This document shows, piece by piece, positions 14,962 through 24,579 of a stretch of 48,864 nt of DNA; position 1 is the first letter of the stretch; the number at the start of each line of letters is the position of its first letter. Under the pieces are notes generated by a model. That model was not told the origin of the DNA and ran no database searches. It was given only the letters and a program-made list of their open reading frames with translations. The stretch comes from a virus: positions 1-48,864 of IMG/VR virus record IMGVR_UViG_3300028802_000023. One strand, 5' to 3'. The position numbers and the translations under genes were made by a program.

Positions 14962-15285
14962 TCACTTGTTCGCTGGGGGTACAAATTCGCCCTCGACCCA
15001 ATGTCCCGCACGATCCCGCTGGGCACCGGTCGCGTATTGCGACTCGTCGCTGAACGTCGGGTGGTTGGGCTTCTTGAATCGATCCTTCCAGTGCTGGCTT
15101 TCCGGGTCCTTGGTCATCTTGGCTTTGTAAGCCCCGCGCAGATCGTAGTCGTAGCCGCTATCGTTGGGTGCGTGCTGCTTCTTCCAGCTTTGGAACTTGG
15201 GTTCGTCACTACCCAGATCAGTATTGTAGTCGTCACCCACAGCCCCGCCTTCGGCAAACTTCTGCACTTTTCTGTAATCGCGCAT
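14962..15285 (-). CDS. Conserved small late phage protein with KFAEGG motif
   Basis: A 107-residue protein starting MRDYRKVQKFAEGGAV. The middle and end show YDYDLRGAYKAKMTKDP, HWKDRFKKPNHPTFSDESQY and a closing FVPP, a pattern I associate with small proteins found near internal virion genes in many podovirus-like phages. Function is unknown and a minor structural role is likely. GAGGTAAC just before ATG 15285 is its ribosome-binding site and half of the dispersed repeat. Confidence 0.65.
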   Translation of the reverse strand: MRDYRKVQKFAEGGAVGDDYNTDLGSDEPKFQSWKKQHAPNDSGYDYDLRGAYKAKMTKDPESQHWKDRFKKPNHPTFSDESQYATGAQRDRAGHWVEGEFVPPANK

Positions 15286-15292
15286 AGTTACC

Positions 15293-18200
15293 TCAGGGGT
15301 TAAAGATGCCTGCCGCTCGCTCGTAGATCGCTTCGGTACGCCTGCTGGTCGTAATGCCGTGCTCGGTAGTTTTCTCTTCGGTTTTGACGCGGCGTGCGGC
15401 GTTGGTCAGATCTTTCTGGGAAATCTGTTCGTCTCTGGGGCGGCCCTCGTTGTAACGCTGCACTGCACGCTGCGCCTTGACCTTGTCGGCCCCGGTGGCA
15501 GCTACCCACGCCTTCGTCAGTGCGGTGCGCTCACCACTCTCGCGCATGCTCTCACGCTTGAAGGCACCCTGCATCGCGCCCAGTTCAGCCTTGCTGGAGG
15601 GCGTGAAACCCAGCGCCCGAACCGTGGCGTCCCAACCACCGAACTGTTCCTGCGTGGTCTTGCCGCCCGCGCCTTTCTTTTCGCCTGACAAGCCAACCGC
15701 TGCTTTCGTGATGTCGCCAACCGTTCGAAGGGGAGAGATCTTTTCAATGGCCGTAGTCCAGTCGCCCTTGAACGCCGCCTGTGCCCCCTGCACTTGGTTG
15801 AGCAGGAAGCTGCCGGACGCACCTGCCATGGTGTCGAACAGGAACGTCTTGATATCGGTGTCCTTCTGGCTCTTTGGCGTGCCCCGTACCAGCAGCGAGT
15901 CCAGCCCCATGCGGCCCGACACCTCGATGCCCAGCCCGCGATATAATCCCTTCGATAGTATCTCCCCGCCCTTCTGTCCGGCCACCCGTGCAGCAAGCTG
16001 CCGCACCGCGTATTCGTAGTCGTCGGGGGTGAATCCGGTCGCGCCGACCATGTTGGCCGCCACCAGCGCAAGCTTGAACGGCTCCGTCGGCATGCCCAAA
16101 GCACCCGCCACCAGCCCGTGGGTCACCATCAGGCCAGCGAACTGCTTCATGGCTTGGGGGTCACCCTTCAACGCCCCACCCATGATGTTACCCAAGAGGT
16201 AATAAGTCTTCTGCGGGAACTTCTTGAACTGCAAAAGCGGCTTGCCGTACTTGGTATTGAACAGCGGCGCGGCGTTCCAGTTGGAATAGTCGCCCATCGT
16301 TTCGTGGGCCTTTGTATAGGCGTAGTGCATTGCGGCTTCGTGATTGCCGCCGTTTTTCTTGTATTCGAGATTGTACGCCGTCAGACCAGTGACGGTGCGG
16401 TTGACGGCTTCGATGGCGGTACCGACTTGGTTGGCCATCAGGTCCGCACGGTCCAGCGCCCGTCCGGCAACGTTGCCCTCGGGGTTGGCGAACTTGCCGA
16501 CTTCGAAGATGGAAGCGTTGGAATACAAATTGCGGGCGTCCATGTAGTCGATGACGTCCTGCATGCGGCTGATCTTGTCGGAGCCTGCGACCTTGGACTT
16601 GCCGATGGTTTCCTTGAACAGCTTGACGTAGTTGGTGAAGCCTGCGTCGTTAGTATATGCCTTCGCCATGTCGCGAACGCCCGACATTACGCCCGCGCGC
16701 CCACCGATTATGTTATAGGAATCAAGCAAGGCGCGTGTCGTTGCGGCAATGCCGTGGTCCCCACCAATCACTGGCAAGGACGTTGTCCACGGCTCGTGTG
16801 CGTTGATAAGATGGTAGCTAGGCCCAGCCAAGAACGACAACCGGGTAACCTGAAGCAGCCGACTGACAACACCGGGTTTATGTTCGTCCGCCGCCTTCGC
16901 GGCACTGCCGTAGACCCGGTCGACGAACTCTTGGTACACCTCCTCGCGGCGAATGTTGTCGTTGTCGTCCTTGTGAGCCTCTTTGTACTCGCGCATTTCA
17001 GCGAAGATTTTGTCGATCTTTGGTCGATGCTGAAGCTTGGCTAGGTGGTTTGTCGTCATACGGGCGTAGTCGCCGGTCACCCGTCCCAGATCGCGCGACA
17101 TGCCCGCCACGTTACGGCGTTGCTTCATCGAGTTTTTGATGCTGGTCGTCCCCGACATGCCCAGTGACAGGTCGTGGAACATCTCCCGCATTGCCTGCCG
17201 CTGGGTGGCGTCGGCATCCTTGTAGCGCTGCTGCTTCTCCAGCGACCGCAGTATCGTCCCCATCGCCCCCTGAATATCGCGGTCGTTCTGGTACGCCTTC
17301 TCGCGGGTGTGGACGCGGGAACCCACCAACCCCGCTTCCGCCAGCAGCGCCTTGCTGTTCAGCGCCTCGGCTTCGGTGGCGTGAAACTCGGTATGCTGGG
17401 TTTGCATGGCTACGCGATACGCCGGGATCGCGTCGGGCTGCTCCTTCTCCATGATTTCAGAGGGGTTATTCTTGTCCACCCAGACCTTCTGGATCTGGTG
17501 GGGGGTCAGCTTATTTCCCTGCGGGGTGTGTGAGTTACTTCGCAGGTAACCCTTCACGGCAGCGCGGGCGCGGGCGTTGCCGTACTCGCCGTTCTTGGGG
17601 GTTGGATCAATGAACTGCAGCGTGTTATCGTTGATCTTGGTGGCGTTGGCAGGCGTTGAAAGCTCGTGGCTGGCGGTTGAAGAGAAGTCGCCATAGCGCC
17701 GGAACGGCACGTACCAGCCGTGACGTCTTTTCAGCTCCTTCACCTGATCCAGCGCGTTAACCAGCTTCGAATCCGCCCACGTCTCCCGGTCGGCTTCAGT
17801 CAGTCCGTCGTTATGGATACGCTCCGCCAGCGCCGGGTCGTGGATGTTCCCCTCGGCGAGGATGTTGTTGATCGTTTCCCGTGAAACGGCGTTGTGGATA
17901 TCCTTGTAGAACTTCACCGCATTGCGAATGGTGTTTCGAACCGGATCAATACGCGGGTCCGCCCACGCCTTCTGCAGTCGGGCGACTTCGTTCTTGGCTT
18001 GCACCCCCATCAGCTTGTCTTTGCCAAGATGGTCGTTGTTGCCCTCGATATTGACGTCGTGCAGCGAGCCGTCGAACAGCACGTCCTTGGCAAGCCGCAT
18101 CGCTTCCGGGTGCGTCCGTTCGGCCTTGGCGATGGCGACCGTGGCTTTCAGCCCGCCGTACTTCTCCAAAATGGTGTCCTTGGCGCGCTCCATGAAAGCG

Positions 18201-21200
18201 CGGGCTTCGAACAGCCGATGGAGGATCTTGGACGGGCCGAAGTACTGCTCGTTGCGACGGGCCATCTGCCACAACGTGGAGATCTTGTTCTTGGCGCGGG
18301 CCAGACTGCCCTTGGTGTTGGTGCCGGTATCGGCCGTGTAGCCGGTCACCCGCTCCCGCAAAGCCGCCGTATCCAGTGCCCGCGTGCTGCCTTCCAAAGC
18401 TCTGGGGTACTGCCGATACGTCCCATCCCTAACGCGGTCACCACGTACATCCTCCAGCGCGGGGCTGATCACCTTCATCGCCTCGTCGAGGAACGAGTTG
18501 ACGTGCGGCAGATCCTTGAGGCCCAGCATCTCGCGGACCTTGTTGGTGAACGCCCCCCACAACGACCACGGCTTGGCTTTGGTCGGCAGTGCCAATTGCT
18601 TGGCCAGATGGTCCGACACCGTCAGACTGGCCATGACCTCCTGCAGTTCCGGGTTCGACATGGCCTCGGCGACGAACTCATGCATGTCCGTCAGGGCATA
18701 TTCGGCATGCTCCCGGCCCGCCTGTCGCGTGGTCTTGTAATCCAATTCCCGCATCAACAGCTCGACGCGGCGCTGAAACATCTTACTGTGGTCGAGCTTG
18801 TAGACCAGCGCGGCATGGATCGCCTCGTGGACCACCGTGTGGGTGAACTGCCTCTCGTCGTTGACGATATCGGATCGGATGGCGATAAAGCCGTGTGCCG
18901 TATCACCGTATTGATGATGGAAGCCCAAGGGCGCGGTACCGCGAGCGCGCTTCATCGCGTCGGTCATCAGGTCCGCATTGACGATGTAAAGCGGGACATG
19001 CTCCAGAATTTCCGCCAGCCGCCGCCGCGTAAAGTCCTGAATGTAACGCGGCATAGCGCTTAAGTGGCTGAAATCAAGCTGCTTTAAAACATCAGTCGTC
19101 TTCAACCTTGGGCTGATGGCGTCTTGGTCGTGATTGAAGATATCCCGCGCCTGATGGAGCTGCGTCTCCCAAATATCGCTTTCTTTCAAAGTGGAGTCGT
19201 TACTCAGCTTCCTTTCATTGGCAAGCCATGCATCCGCCCGTGTCCGGTATTCTTCGTTACGGGCCTCCTGAGCGGCTAGCTTAGCCATATGCTCTTCAAA
19301 TTCCGCGTCGAGTTCCGCATCGGTCATCGACGCCCATTCTTCGTTCAGGCGGATCTTGCCACCGCCAGCCTTGAACGCAGCCAGCTTCGCCGCCCGTGCC
19401 TCACTAGCAGCCTTGCGTTCGGCCGCCGCCTTTGTACGTGCCGCCAGCGCTTCAGCGTCCGCCTTTTCTTCTTTGAGCCGAATAATCCGCTCCTGCGGGG
19501 TCTCCTTGGCGACCGTCCCCGTAGTGTGTTTCTCCCCCTCGTCGGCTGCTTTTTCGGTTGCTTCGGGAATAACGTCTTTAACTACTTCGTCCTGTTCAGC
19601 TTTAGCCTTCGCCGCGATCTGTGTATCGCCATCAAAAGGCCCGCGCCCAAGATCCTCCTTGAACCACTTCCCGATCTTATGGACCGTGTCCACCGAGTTG
19701 GCGTCCTGCATCATCCGCAATGGCTGTTCGGACAGCTTGGCGTGATCAGCATCTGACAGGTTATTGACCCAGCGCCGCACCGTGTTGAGCGCTTCGGCAA
19801 CCGGCTTGTAGCCTTGATGGAAGCCCTCCTGACTGGTGTCGATAATGTGCCAGACTTTGCGCGGCTGCGGTTCGTCTTCGGTTACTTCAGAAGTAACCGG
19901 TTCCGGTTCAGGAAGTTTAGTCTCAGTTTTTTCTTCGACCTTTCCTTCCTGTTTCGGTTCAGGCTTGGTTGGTTCTGGTTTTGTTTTTTCCGTGATTTTT
20001 GTTTCAGGCTTCGTGATCGCCACTTTCTCGGCGACCTTCTTGGGCATCGGCTTCTTGGCCGGGGCAGGAGCCGGGGCAGGAGCCGGGGCTGGCGCTGCTG
20101 CGGCAGCGTCCTTCCTGATCTTGGCAAGTATTTCAGCGGCGGCTTTTTCCTTGGCTTCGCCTTCCAGTATTCGCTCGCTACCGGGGACCGCGCCGGTCGA
20201 TTCGGCGCTCTTGACCGCCCCCTTGGTTTCACCCCCGGCTTCGATCTTGGCCAGCGCGCCTTCGGCCTGTTCAGCCGTCGCGCCACGTTTAGCCGCCGCG
20301 ATAGCGTCCCCCGCTTCCGTACGACTCATATGGATCAGATCGGGGGCTTTCTCGTTGTAGGCGGCAATGAAATTCTCGACCCGCCGCTTCTGGTCAGCGT
20401 CAAGACTCTCGCCCTTCTCCAGCAGCTTCTGGATGTCAACTAGTTCACGCAAATACTGGGTGTGGACCGAACGCGCCTCGCCGGTCGCCGCTACCTTGCC
20501 ACCTACCCGCTTCGGCAGGCTGCGCGCCCAGCGAATAGCTTCTTTTTCCGTAGGCTTCTGACCCTTCCAACCCCTAGTATTGTAGTAGCCCTTAAGATGC
20601 GGCAGTTCCGTCGCGACGTCCTCGCGAAGCTCCATCTTGGTCTTGAGCGCTGTGACCAGCGGCTTCAGTCTTTCGCCCAGTGCCTGCCGCTCTTTCTTGT
20701 CCTTCGGGACTGGCAGCTTTCTGACTTTTTCAGCTTCTTCGTTCTCAGCCGCCGTGTGCTCCCCGAATATCTGCTCCGATTGTGTGGTGCGCTCCGCCTC
20801 TGCCGCTTTGATGTGGGACGCTTTCTTGCCCTTTTCGACTTTTTTCTCAGTCTTCTCAGCTAAGCCCTCTTTTTCCCGCCTCGCTTGGGCGACTTGCTGC
20901 GCCTTCTGCTTGCCTTTGCCCTCTGCCGATATGTCCTGCAGCACCCTACCAGTGGGTTTGCTTCCCGTACTTCCCGGAGCCGTCGGTACTTGCTCAGTTG
21001 TCGACGCCATAGGGGTAATAGCAGGGGGTAAGTTAGTCGGAGCCGTCGCTACTTGTTCAGGTACCGACGGCACCGCAGGCGACTCTGACGTTTCTGCCGG
21101 GGTACGCGCACGCGCAGAAACGTCCGTCGGCGCTCCGGGGGGCGCACTCACGGGCGTCTTGATAATCTGCTGGATCTGTTCGGGCGTGAGCTGCGCAGCT

Positions 21201-22603
21201 TCTTCCGGCAGGAAGCCCCGCTTCGCCATTTCCGTAAGCGTCGCTTCGTCCAATTGTGGCTTGGCTGGCGTTACACCAGCCGGTTGCTGTGACGGAGTTA
21301 CTTCCGGGGTAACGCCCGCAGCAGGCCCCGCAGGGGGGCTAACAGGAGCCTGCTGCGGCTGTGCCGCTGGAGGTGGAGGTGGAGCTTGCGGCGCAGGCTG
21401 TACCGCTGCCGCTGGGGGCGGCGCGGCTGGTTGTGGGACGGGAGGCTCGACTGGCGCGGCTTTTGCAGCGGGCGGTTGTTCGGCAACGAGCGCTGCTTCT
21501 ACGGCCGGATCGACGCCAACGGTTACGCCCTTCGCTGCTGCAACCTGTGTGGCTTTGGCGGGCGCTGCGGCTGTATCTTGTTGGGGAACGGCGACTTGCC
21601 CTTGCCCAGCCGGGGCTTGTATTTCAGTTGCTTCTTCTCCAGCCCTTTTGTCTCTGATTTCATCTGCTTTCGCCTTTCCCTTGCCACCGCCAATCCCGGA
21701 TGCCGCACCGAAGCCAGCGCCCAGCACCAGACCGGTCAGCGCCCGATCCAGCATCTCGCTCTGGTCGTAGCCCTTGCGTAAGCCGCCCTCGATCTCACCC
21801 TTCTGCGCCGCATAAGCGCCATAGCCTTCTTCGGCGAACTCGGTCGCGCCACCCTCCAGCGCAGACGCTGCAATGCCATGCTTGCCGAGAACACCACCAC
21901 CCTTTGACGCGGCGGTCTTGCCAGCGGCGATAGCGGCTTCCTCGGCAGCGCCGCGCCCCAGCCCACGAACGATATTGCCAGCCGGACCAAACACGCCGGT
22001 CCCGGCCCCCAGAATGAACGCCAGCGCGGGCTTCGCCCCCACCATGATCGCGTTGAGTTTCTGGCGGGCAGCAGCTTCCTCGTCCCCACCATCGCGGAAG
22101 CCGTTGTAAAGTTCGCTCTGCGCCCGCAAGTCCACATCCGACATTTTGTCGGGCTTCTTGGTGATCTCGTCGACGACGTCACCGGCCGCGAGCCAGCCTG
22201 CCGCGCCACCCGTGGCGGCCATCGCGGCGATGCCTTCACCCACCAGCGCGCCGGGAAGCGCCGCTGCCACGAGGTACGGCGACATGCCGACGGCCTTCAG
22301 GGCAAGGCTGGAGACCGGATGCTCCCAGAACTTTTCACTTGTCACACCTGCCGCGTTACGGGCGCGGCCTTCCTCGGTCATTCCACCTTCAATGTCTTCG
22401 CCAAGGTTACGCGACGCCGTCTGCAGCCCCCGGAATATCTGGGCCGCTTCCGGCTGCTGCCCGGCTTCGAACATCTGCCGCATCAGGCCCGCGCTGCCCG
22501 CGCCGATCCCGGCTACGGTAGAGCCAGCCGCCCGGCCGTAATCACCCCAAGTTACTTCTTTCGCTTCCTCGGGGTCGGGGGTCTTGAAATAATCATAGCT
22601 CAT
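15293..22603 (-). CDS. Giant polyvalent internal virion/ejection protein with HEXXH metalloprotease motif
   Basis: A 2436-residue protein, by far the largest here. Residues about 95-320 hold several Gly/Ala-rich hydrophobic stretches that could insert in a membrane. Residues 330-570 are a Pro/Ala/Gln linker, and 570-1140 are Lys/Glu-rich with coiled-coil segments. A zinc metalloprotease-like motif VHEAIHAAL sits near 1257, with a possible third ligand region DMHEFVAEA near 1307. The rest is helical, ending with LLQFKKFPQKTYYLLG and THGLVAGALGMP near 2125-2175, seen in phage polyvalent proteins. It probably enters the host with DNA, spans the envelope and clears or processes proteins. Start at 22603 overlaps the previous stop (ATGA). 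The linkers carry three dispersed repeats. Confidence 0.85.
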   Translation of the reverse strand: MSYDYFKTPDPEEAKEVTWGDYGRAAGSTVAGIGAGSAGLMRQMFEAGQQPEAAQIFRGLQTASRNLGEDIEGGMTEEGRARNAAGVTSEKFWEHPVSSLALKAVGMSPYLVAAALPGALVGEGIAAMAATGGAAGWLAAGDVVDEITKKPDKMSDVDLRAQSELYNGFRDGGDEEAAARQKLNAIMVGAKPALAFILGAGTGVFGPAGNIVRGLGRGAAEEAAIAAGKTAASKGGGVLGKHGIAASALEGGATEFAEEGYGAYAAQKGEIEGGLRKGYDQSEMLDRALTGLVLGAGFGAASGIGGGKGKAKADEIRDKRAGEEATEIQAPAGQGQVAVPQQDTAAAPAKATQVAAAKGVTVGVDPAVEAALVAEQPPAAKAAPVEPPVPQPAAPPPAAAVQPAPQAPPPPPAAQPQQAPVSPPAGPAAGVTPEVTPSQQPAGVTPAKPQLDEATLTEMAKRGFLPEEAAQLTPEQIQQIIKTPVSAPPGAPTDVSARARTPAETSESPAVPSVPEQVATAPTNLPPAITPMASTTEQVPTAPGSTGSKPTGRVLQDISAEGKGKQKAQQVAQARREKEGLAEKTEKKVEKGKKASHIKAAEAERTTQSEQIFGEHTAAENEEAEKVRKLPVPKDKKERQALGERLKPLVTALKTKMELREDVATELPHLKGYYNTRGWKGQKPTEKEAIRWARSLPKRVGGKVAATGEARSVHTQYLRELVDIQKLLEKGESLDADQKRRVENFIAAYNEKAPDLIHMSRTEAGDAIAAAKRGATAEQAEGALAKIEAGGETKGAVKSAESTGAVPGSERILEGEAKEKAAAEILAKIRKDAAAAAPAPAPAPAPAPAKKPMPKKVAEKVAITKPETKITEKTKPEPTKPEPKQEGKVEEKTETKLPEPEPVTSEVTEDEPQPRKVWHIIDTSQEGFHQGYKPVAEALNTVRRWVNNLSDADHAKLSEQPLRMMQDANSVDTVHKIGKWFKEDLGRGPFDGDTQIAAKAKAEQDEVVKDVIPEATEKAADEGEKHTTGTVAKETPQERIIRLKEEKADAEALAARTKAAAERKAASEARAAKLAAFKAGGGKIRLNEEWASMTDAELDAEFEEHMAKLAAQEARNEEYRTRADAWLANERKLSNDSTLKESDIWETQLHQARDIFNHDQDAISPRLKTTDVLKQLDFSHLSAMPRYIQDFTRRRLAEILEHVPLYIVNADLMTDAMKRARGTAPLGFHHQYGDTAHGFIAIRSDIVNDERQFTHTVVHEAIHAALVYKLDHSKMFQRRVELLMRELDYKTTRQAGREHAEYALTDMHEFVAEAMSNPELQEVMASLTVSDHLAKQLALPTKAKPWSLWGAFTNKVREMLGLKDLPHVNSFLDEAMKVISPALEDVRGDRVRDGTYRQYPRALEGSTRALDTAALRERVTGYTADTGTNTKGSLARAKNKISTLWQMARRNEQYFGPSKILHRLFEARAFMERAKDTILEKYGGLKATVAIAKAERTHPEAMRLAKDVLFDGSLHDVNIEGNNDHLGKDKLMGVQAKNEVARLQKAWADPRIDPVRNTIRNAVKFYKDIHNAVSRETINNILAEGNIHDPALAERIHNDGLTEADRETWADSKLVNALDQVKELKRRHGWYVPFRRYGDFSSTASHELSTPANATKINDNTLQFIDPTPKNGEYGNARARAAVKGYLRSNSHTPQGNKLTPHQIQKVWVDKNNPSEIMEKEQPDAIPAYRVAMQTQHTEFHATEAEALNSKALLAEAGLVGSRVHTREKAYQNDRDIQGAMGTILRSLEKQQRYKDADATQRQAMREMFHDLSLGMSGTTSIKNSMKQRRNVAGMSRDLGRVTGDYARMTTNHLAKLQHRPKIDKIFAEMREYKEAHKDDNDNIRREEVYQEFVDRVYGSAAKAADEHKPGVVSRLLQVTRLSFLAGPSYHLINAHEPWTTSLPVIGGDHGIAATTRALLDSYNIIGGRAGVMSGVRDMAKAYTNDAGFTNYVKLFKETIGKSKVAGSDKISRMQDVIDYMDARNLYSNASIFEVGKFANPEGNVAGRALDRADLMANQVGTAIEAVNRTVTGLTAYNLEYKKNGGNHEAAMHYAYTKAHETMGDYSNWNAAPLFNTKYGKPLLQFKKFPQKTYYLLGNIMGGALKGDPQAMKQFAGLMVTHGLVAGALGMPTEPFKLALVAANMVGATGFTPDDYEYAVRQLAARVAGQKGGEILSKGLYRGLGIEVSGRMGLDSLLVRGTPKSQKDTDIKTFLFDTMAGASGSFLLNQVQGAQAAFKGDWTTAIEKISPLRTVGDITKAAVGLSGEKKGAGGKTTQEQFGGWDATVRALGFTPSSKAELGAMQGAFKRESMRESGERTALTKAWVAATGADKVKAQRAVQRYNEGRPRDEQISQKDLTNAARRVKTEEKTTEHGITTSRRTEAIYERAAGIFNP
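17534..17550. repeat. Dispersed 17-bp palindrome
   Basis: GTTAC-TTCGCAG-GTAAC, N7 spacing. Inside the polyvalent gene, where the minus strand encodes YLRSN, a different reading frame from the VT-type copies. Confidence 0.8.
19880..19898. repeat. Dispersed palindrome, perfect 9-bp arms
   Basis: GGTTACTTC-A-GAAGTAACC is a perfect palindrome around one central A. Inside the polyvalent gene, encoding PVTSEVT. Confidence 0.85.
21297..21313. repeat. Dispersed 17-bp palindrome
   Basis: GTTACTTCCGGGGTAAC, identical base for base to the copy at 31028-31044 in an unrelated gene. It encodes VTPEVT in the Pro/Ala linker of the polyvalent protein. Confidence 0.85.
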
Positions 22604-24579
22604 AGCGGCCTGTCTTCGTCAGGGTTGACAGGTGCAGGTGCTGCCGATGCTCCACCACCAAGAAGGCTGCTAGCCCCTGCTCCAATAGCTCCCGCACCGC
22701 CTTTTTCGCTAATAGTTTTGCCGGCCTTACTAAGCCAGTCACTAGCTTCACTAGCGACATTCCCAGCAGCTCCTACGGCTTTCTTAAGTGTAGATGTGTC
22801 GTATGCGCTTCTAACGCTTTCATCGAACTCCTTCGCCCGCTTGTCCTGCGCTTGCGTAAACTTATCGAGTCCTTCAGCCGCATCCGCCAAACCGCTCGGC
22901 TTGTTGGCATCGTCATAGGCTTTCTTGGCTTTGATCGCCTCATTCTTGAGATGATCGGTACGCATCGCCCTAATGTTACTGTAATCGCTCTCGGGGACTT
23001 TCATCGAGAAGCCGTCATTAAACTGGATGATACGCATCTTGGTATCGGGGTCTTTGAACGTCTTGAACGCGGGTTGTTCGTCCTTGCCATAAGTTTCGGG
23101 TGCGGTGGCGAACTGCTGTAACCGCCGCAAACCCTCGTCATTGGTAACGTCGTTGCTGCGTCGAATATGGAACAGCGCATTCTTGGTTGCGGCAAGTTCA
23201 GACTTGGTAGGTTCTTCTTTACCCTTGTTCGCGGGGTCCGCCTTCGCCGCCGTGTTCCAGTTTTCGACATGCGTGGCAGTATCTTCCGCCAGCGCTGTAT
23301 GTTTCGCCGGGTCTTTCATCGGACCGGGCGTTTCATCCAGATCTTCTTCCTTCTTGCCCGCCCCGCCGACACCCTTGCCGCCAACTTTCGCGCCCGACGA
23401 CATCTGCACCAGATGCTGCTCGAATCCGCCCGGTGTCGCCAGCTTCGCCGCCGCCGAACCAATTTCTTCCGGGGTGGCGACGCCACCGCTTTTGTCACCA
23501 TCCTTGGTCGTTATCTTCCAGCCGATACGTCCAGTCTCCTCGTCCCGCCACATCTTCAGATCGTTGCCGTCGGGGATGTTGGCGTACTGCTTGAGCGCCA
23601 ACTTGATGCCCTCGTCGATATTGCCGCCTTTCATGGCAGCGGCAGCCAATGCTCCATAGCGTGTCTGCGCCGTCTTGAAATGCTGCAGCATCTGGAACGA
23701 AGCGCGCGCCGCGCCTTCGGGATCGCCTTGGTTCATCTTGAAGCTATGCACCGCCTGTAGCGCGATCAGGTTGCGCTCGCCCTCGCTATACTTCTTGCCG
23801 GTGGGATCGATCTTCCTGAAAATCTGGATCATGTCGTCGGTGGGCGCTGCCCCCGCACCCTGTGCATAACCTCGCACGCCGCGTTGCCGCGCCGATCCTA
23901 CCGCAGGAAGCTGCTGTAACTGCGATGCGCCGTATTTGAGCGCGTCATCGACCGGGTTAGGCGGGCGCGCTTGGGGAGTGGGGATCGCGCCAGCCGCAGC
24001 GCGACGCTGGGGCTGCTGCGTCGGCGTCAGCATACCGGGCTGGTTGGTGTACCCACCTATAGCAGGAAAGCCAGTGCCAGCCGTCGGACTTGCCCCCGGA
24101 GGTAACGCACCTTCGTCTTCATCCGGCGCGAGATCGTCTTCATCGACGACGCCACCGATAGCGAACTTCTTAACCAGCCCACCTCTGTTGTAGTTCAACT
24201 TCTTCGGTGGCTGCGGCCCGATAATCTTGGAAGGGTCTTCTTGTTGCGGCGGCGCGGCGGCAGCTACAGGCGCAGGACTATCGTCCGGTATCGCGCCAAC
24301 AACCGGGTTCACCTGCGGTTGCTGCGATTGCAGCATCAGCTTGTACTGCAGCGCCTGCAGTGGCGACATCTTGCCGATATTGCCCGTCGTCGCTTTCATA
24401 TGCGCCAGCTTGGCTTCCTTGAGCTGCTGGTTCAGCGGGTCATCCATCTCCTTCTGTTCCGCCGCTGCTTTCACGTCGGTATATTTTTTCTGCGAATCCT
24501 TCAGCTCGGTGTCGCTCATCAGCTTCCAAGAATCCTTGGCAGCTCCTAAGAACTCTTTGATCTCTGCTGCGAAGCCCAT
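22600..24579 (-). CDS. Internal virion protein candidate (659 residues)
   Basis: A helical, charged protein with a long N-terminal helix region (residues 1-75, many Lys/Glu/Gln), Pro/Gln-rich linkers and GGLVKKFAIGGVV near 135, one of the FAEGG-type motifs. The middle has a region of helical hairpins resembling TPR or internal-protein repeats (QAVHSFKMNQGDPEGAARAS). The C-terminal 60 residues are Gly/Ala-rich (GGAGAIGAGASSLLGGGASAAP). It lies between the giant polyvalent protein and the heptad protein, with ATGA and TGATG overlaps, so the three are co-expressed and are likely ejected together. No specific family is claimed. Confidence 0.7.
   Translation of the reverse strand: MGFAAEIKEFLGAAKDSWKLMSDTELKDSQKKYTDVKAAAEQKEMDDPLNQQLKEAKLAHMKATTGNIGKMSPLQALQYKLMLQSQQPQVNPVVGAIPDDSPAPVAAAAPPQQEDPSKIIGPQPPKKLNYNRGGLVKKFAIGGVVDEDDLAPDEDEGALPPGASPTAGTGFPAIGGYTNQPGMLTPTQQPQRRAAAGAIPTPQARPPNPVDDALKYGASQLQQLPAVGSARQRGVRGYAQGAGAAPTDDMIQIFRKIDPTGKKYSEGERNLIALQAVHSFKMNQGDPEGAARASFQMLQHFKTAQTRYGALAAAAMKGGNIDEGIKLALKQYANIPDGNDLKMWRDEETGRIGWKITTKDGDKSGGVATPEEIGSAAAKLATPGGFEQHLVQMSSGAKVGGKGVGGAGKKEEDLDETPGPMKDPAKHTALAEDTATHVENWNTAAKADPANKGKEEPTKSELAATKNALFHIRRSNDVTNDEGLRRLQQFATAPETYGKDEQPAFKTFKDPDTKMRIIQFNDGFSMKVPESDYSNIRAMRTDHLKNEAIKAKKAYDDANKPSGLADAAEGLDKFTQAQDKRAKEFDESVRSAYDTSTLKKAVGAAGNVASEASDWLSKAGKTISEKGGAGAIGAGASSLLGGGASAAPAPVNPDEDRPL

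Noticed and set aside
14533-15303. 256-codon plus-strand frame
   Set aside because: It runs opposite four coupled minus-strand genes with good starts; it has no ribosome-binding site.
17894-21770. Long open frames on the plus strand (389 and 377 codons) opposite the giant polyvalent gene
   Set aside because: They are opposite-strand shadows of GC-rich coding sequence, lack ribosome-binding sites and have random Ser/Arg/Ala/Gly composition without domain patterns.
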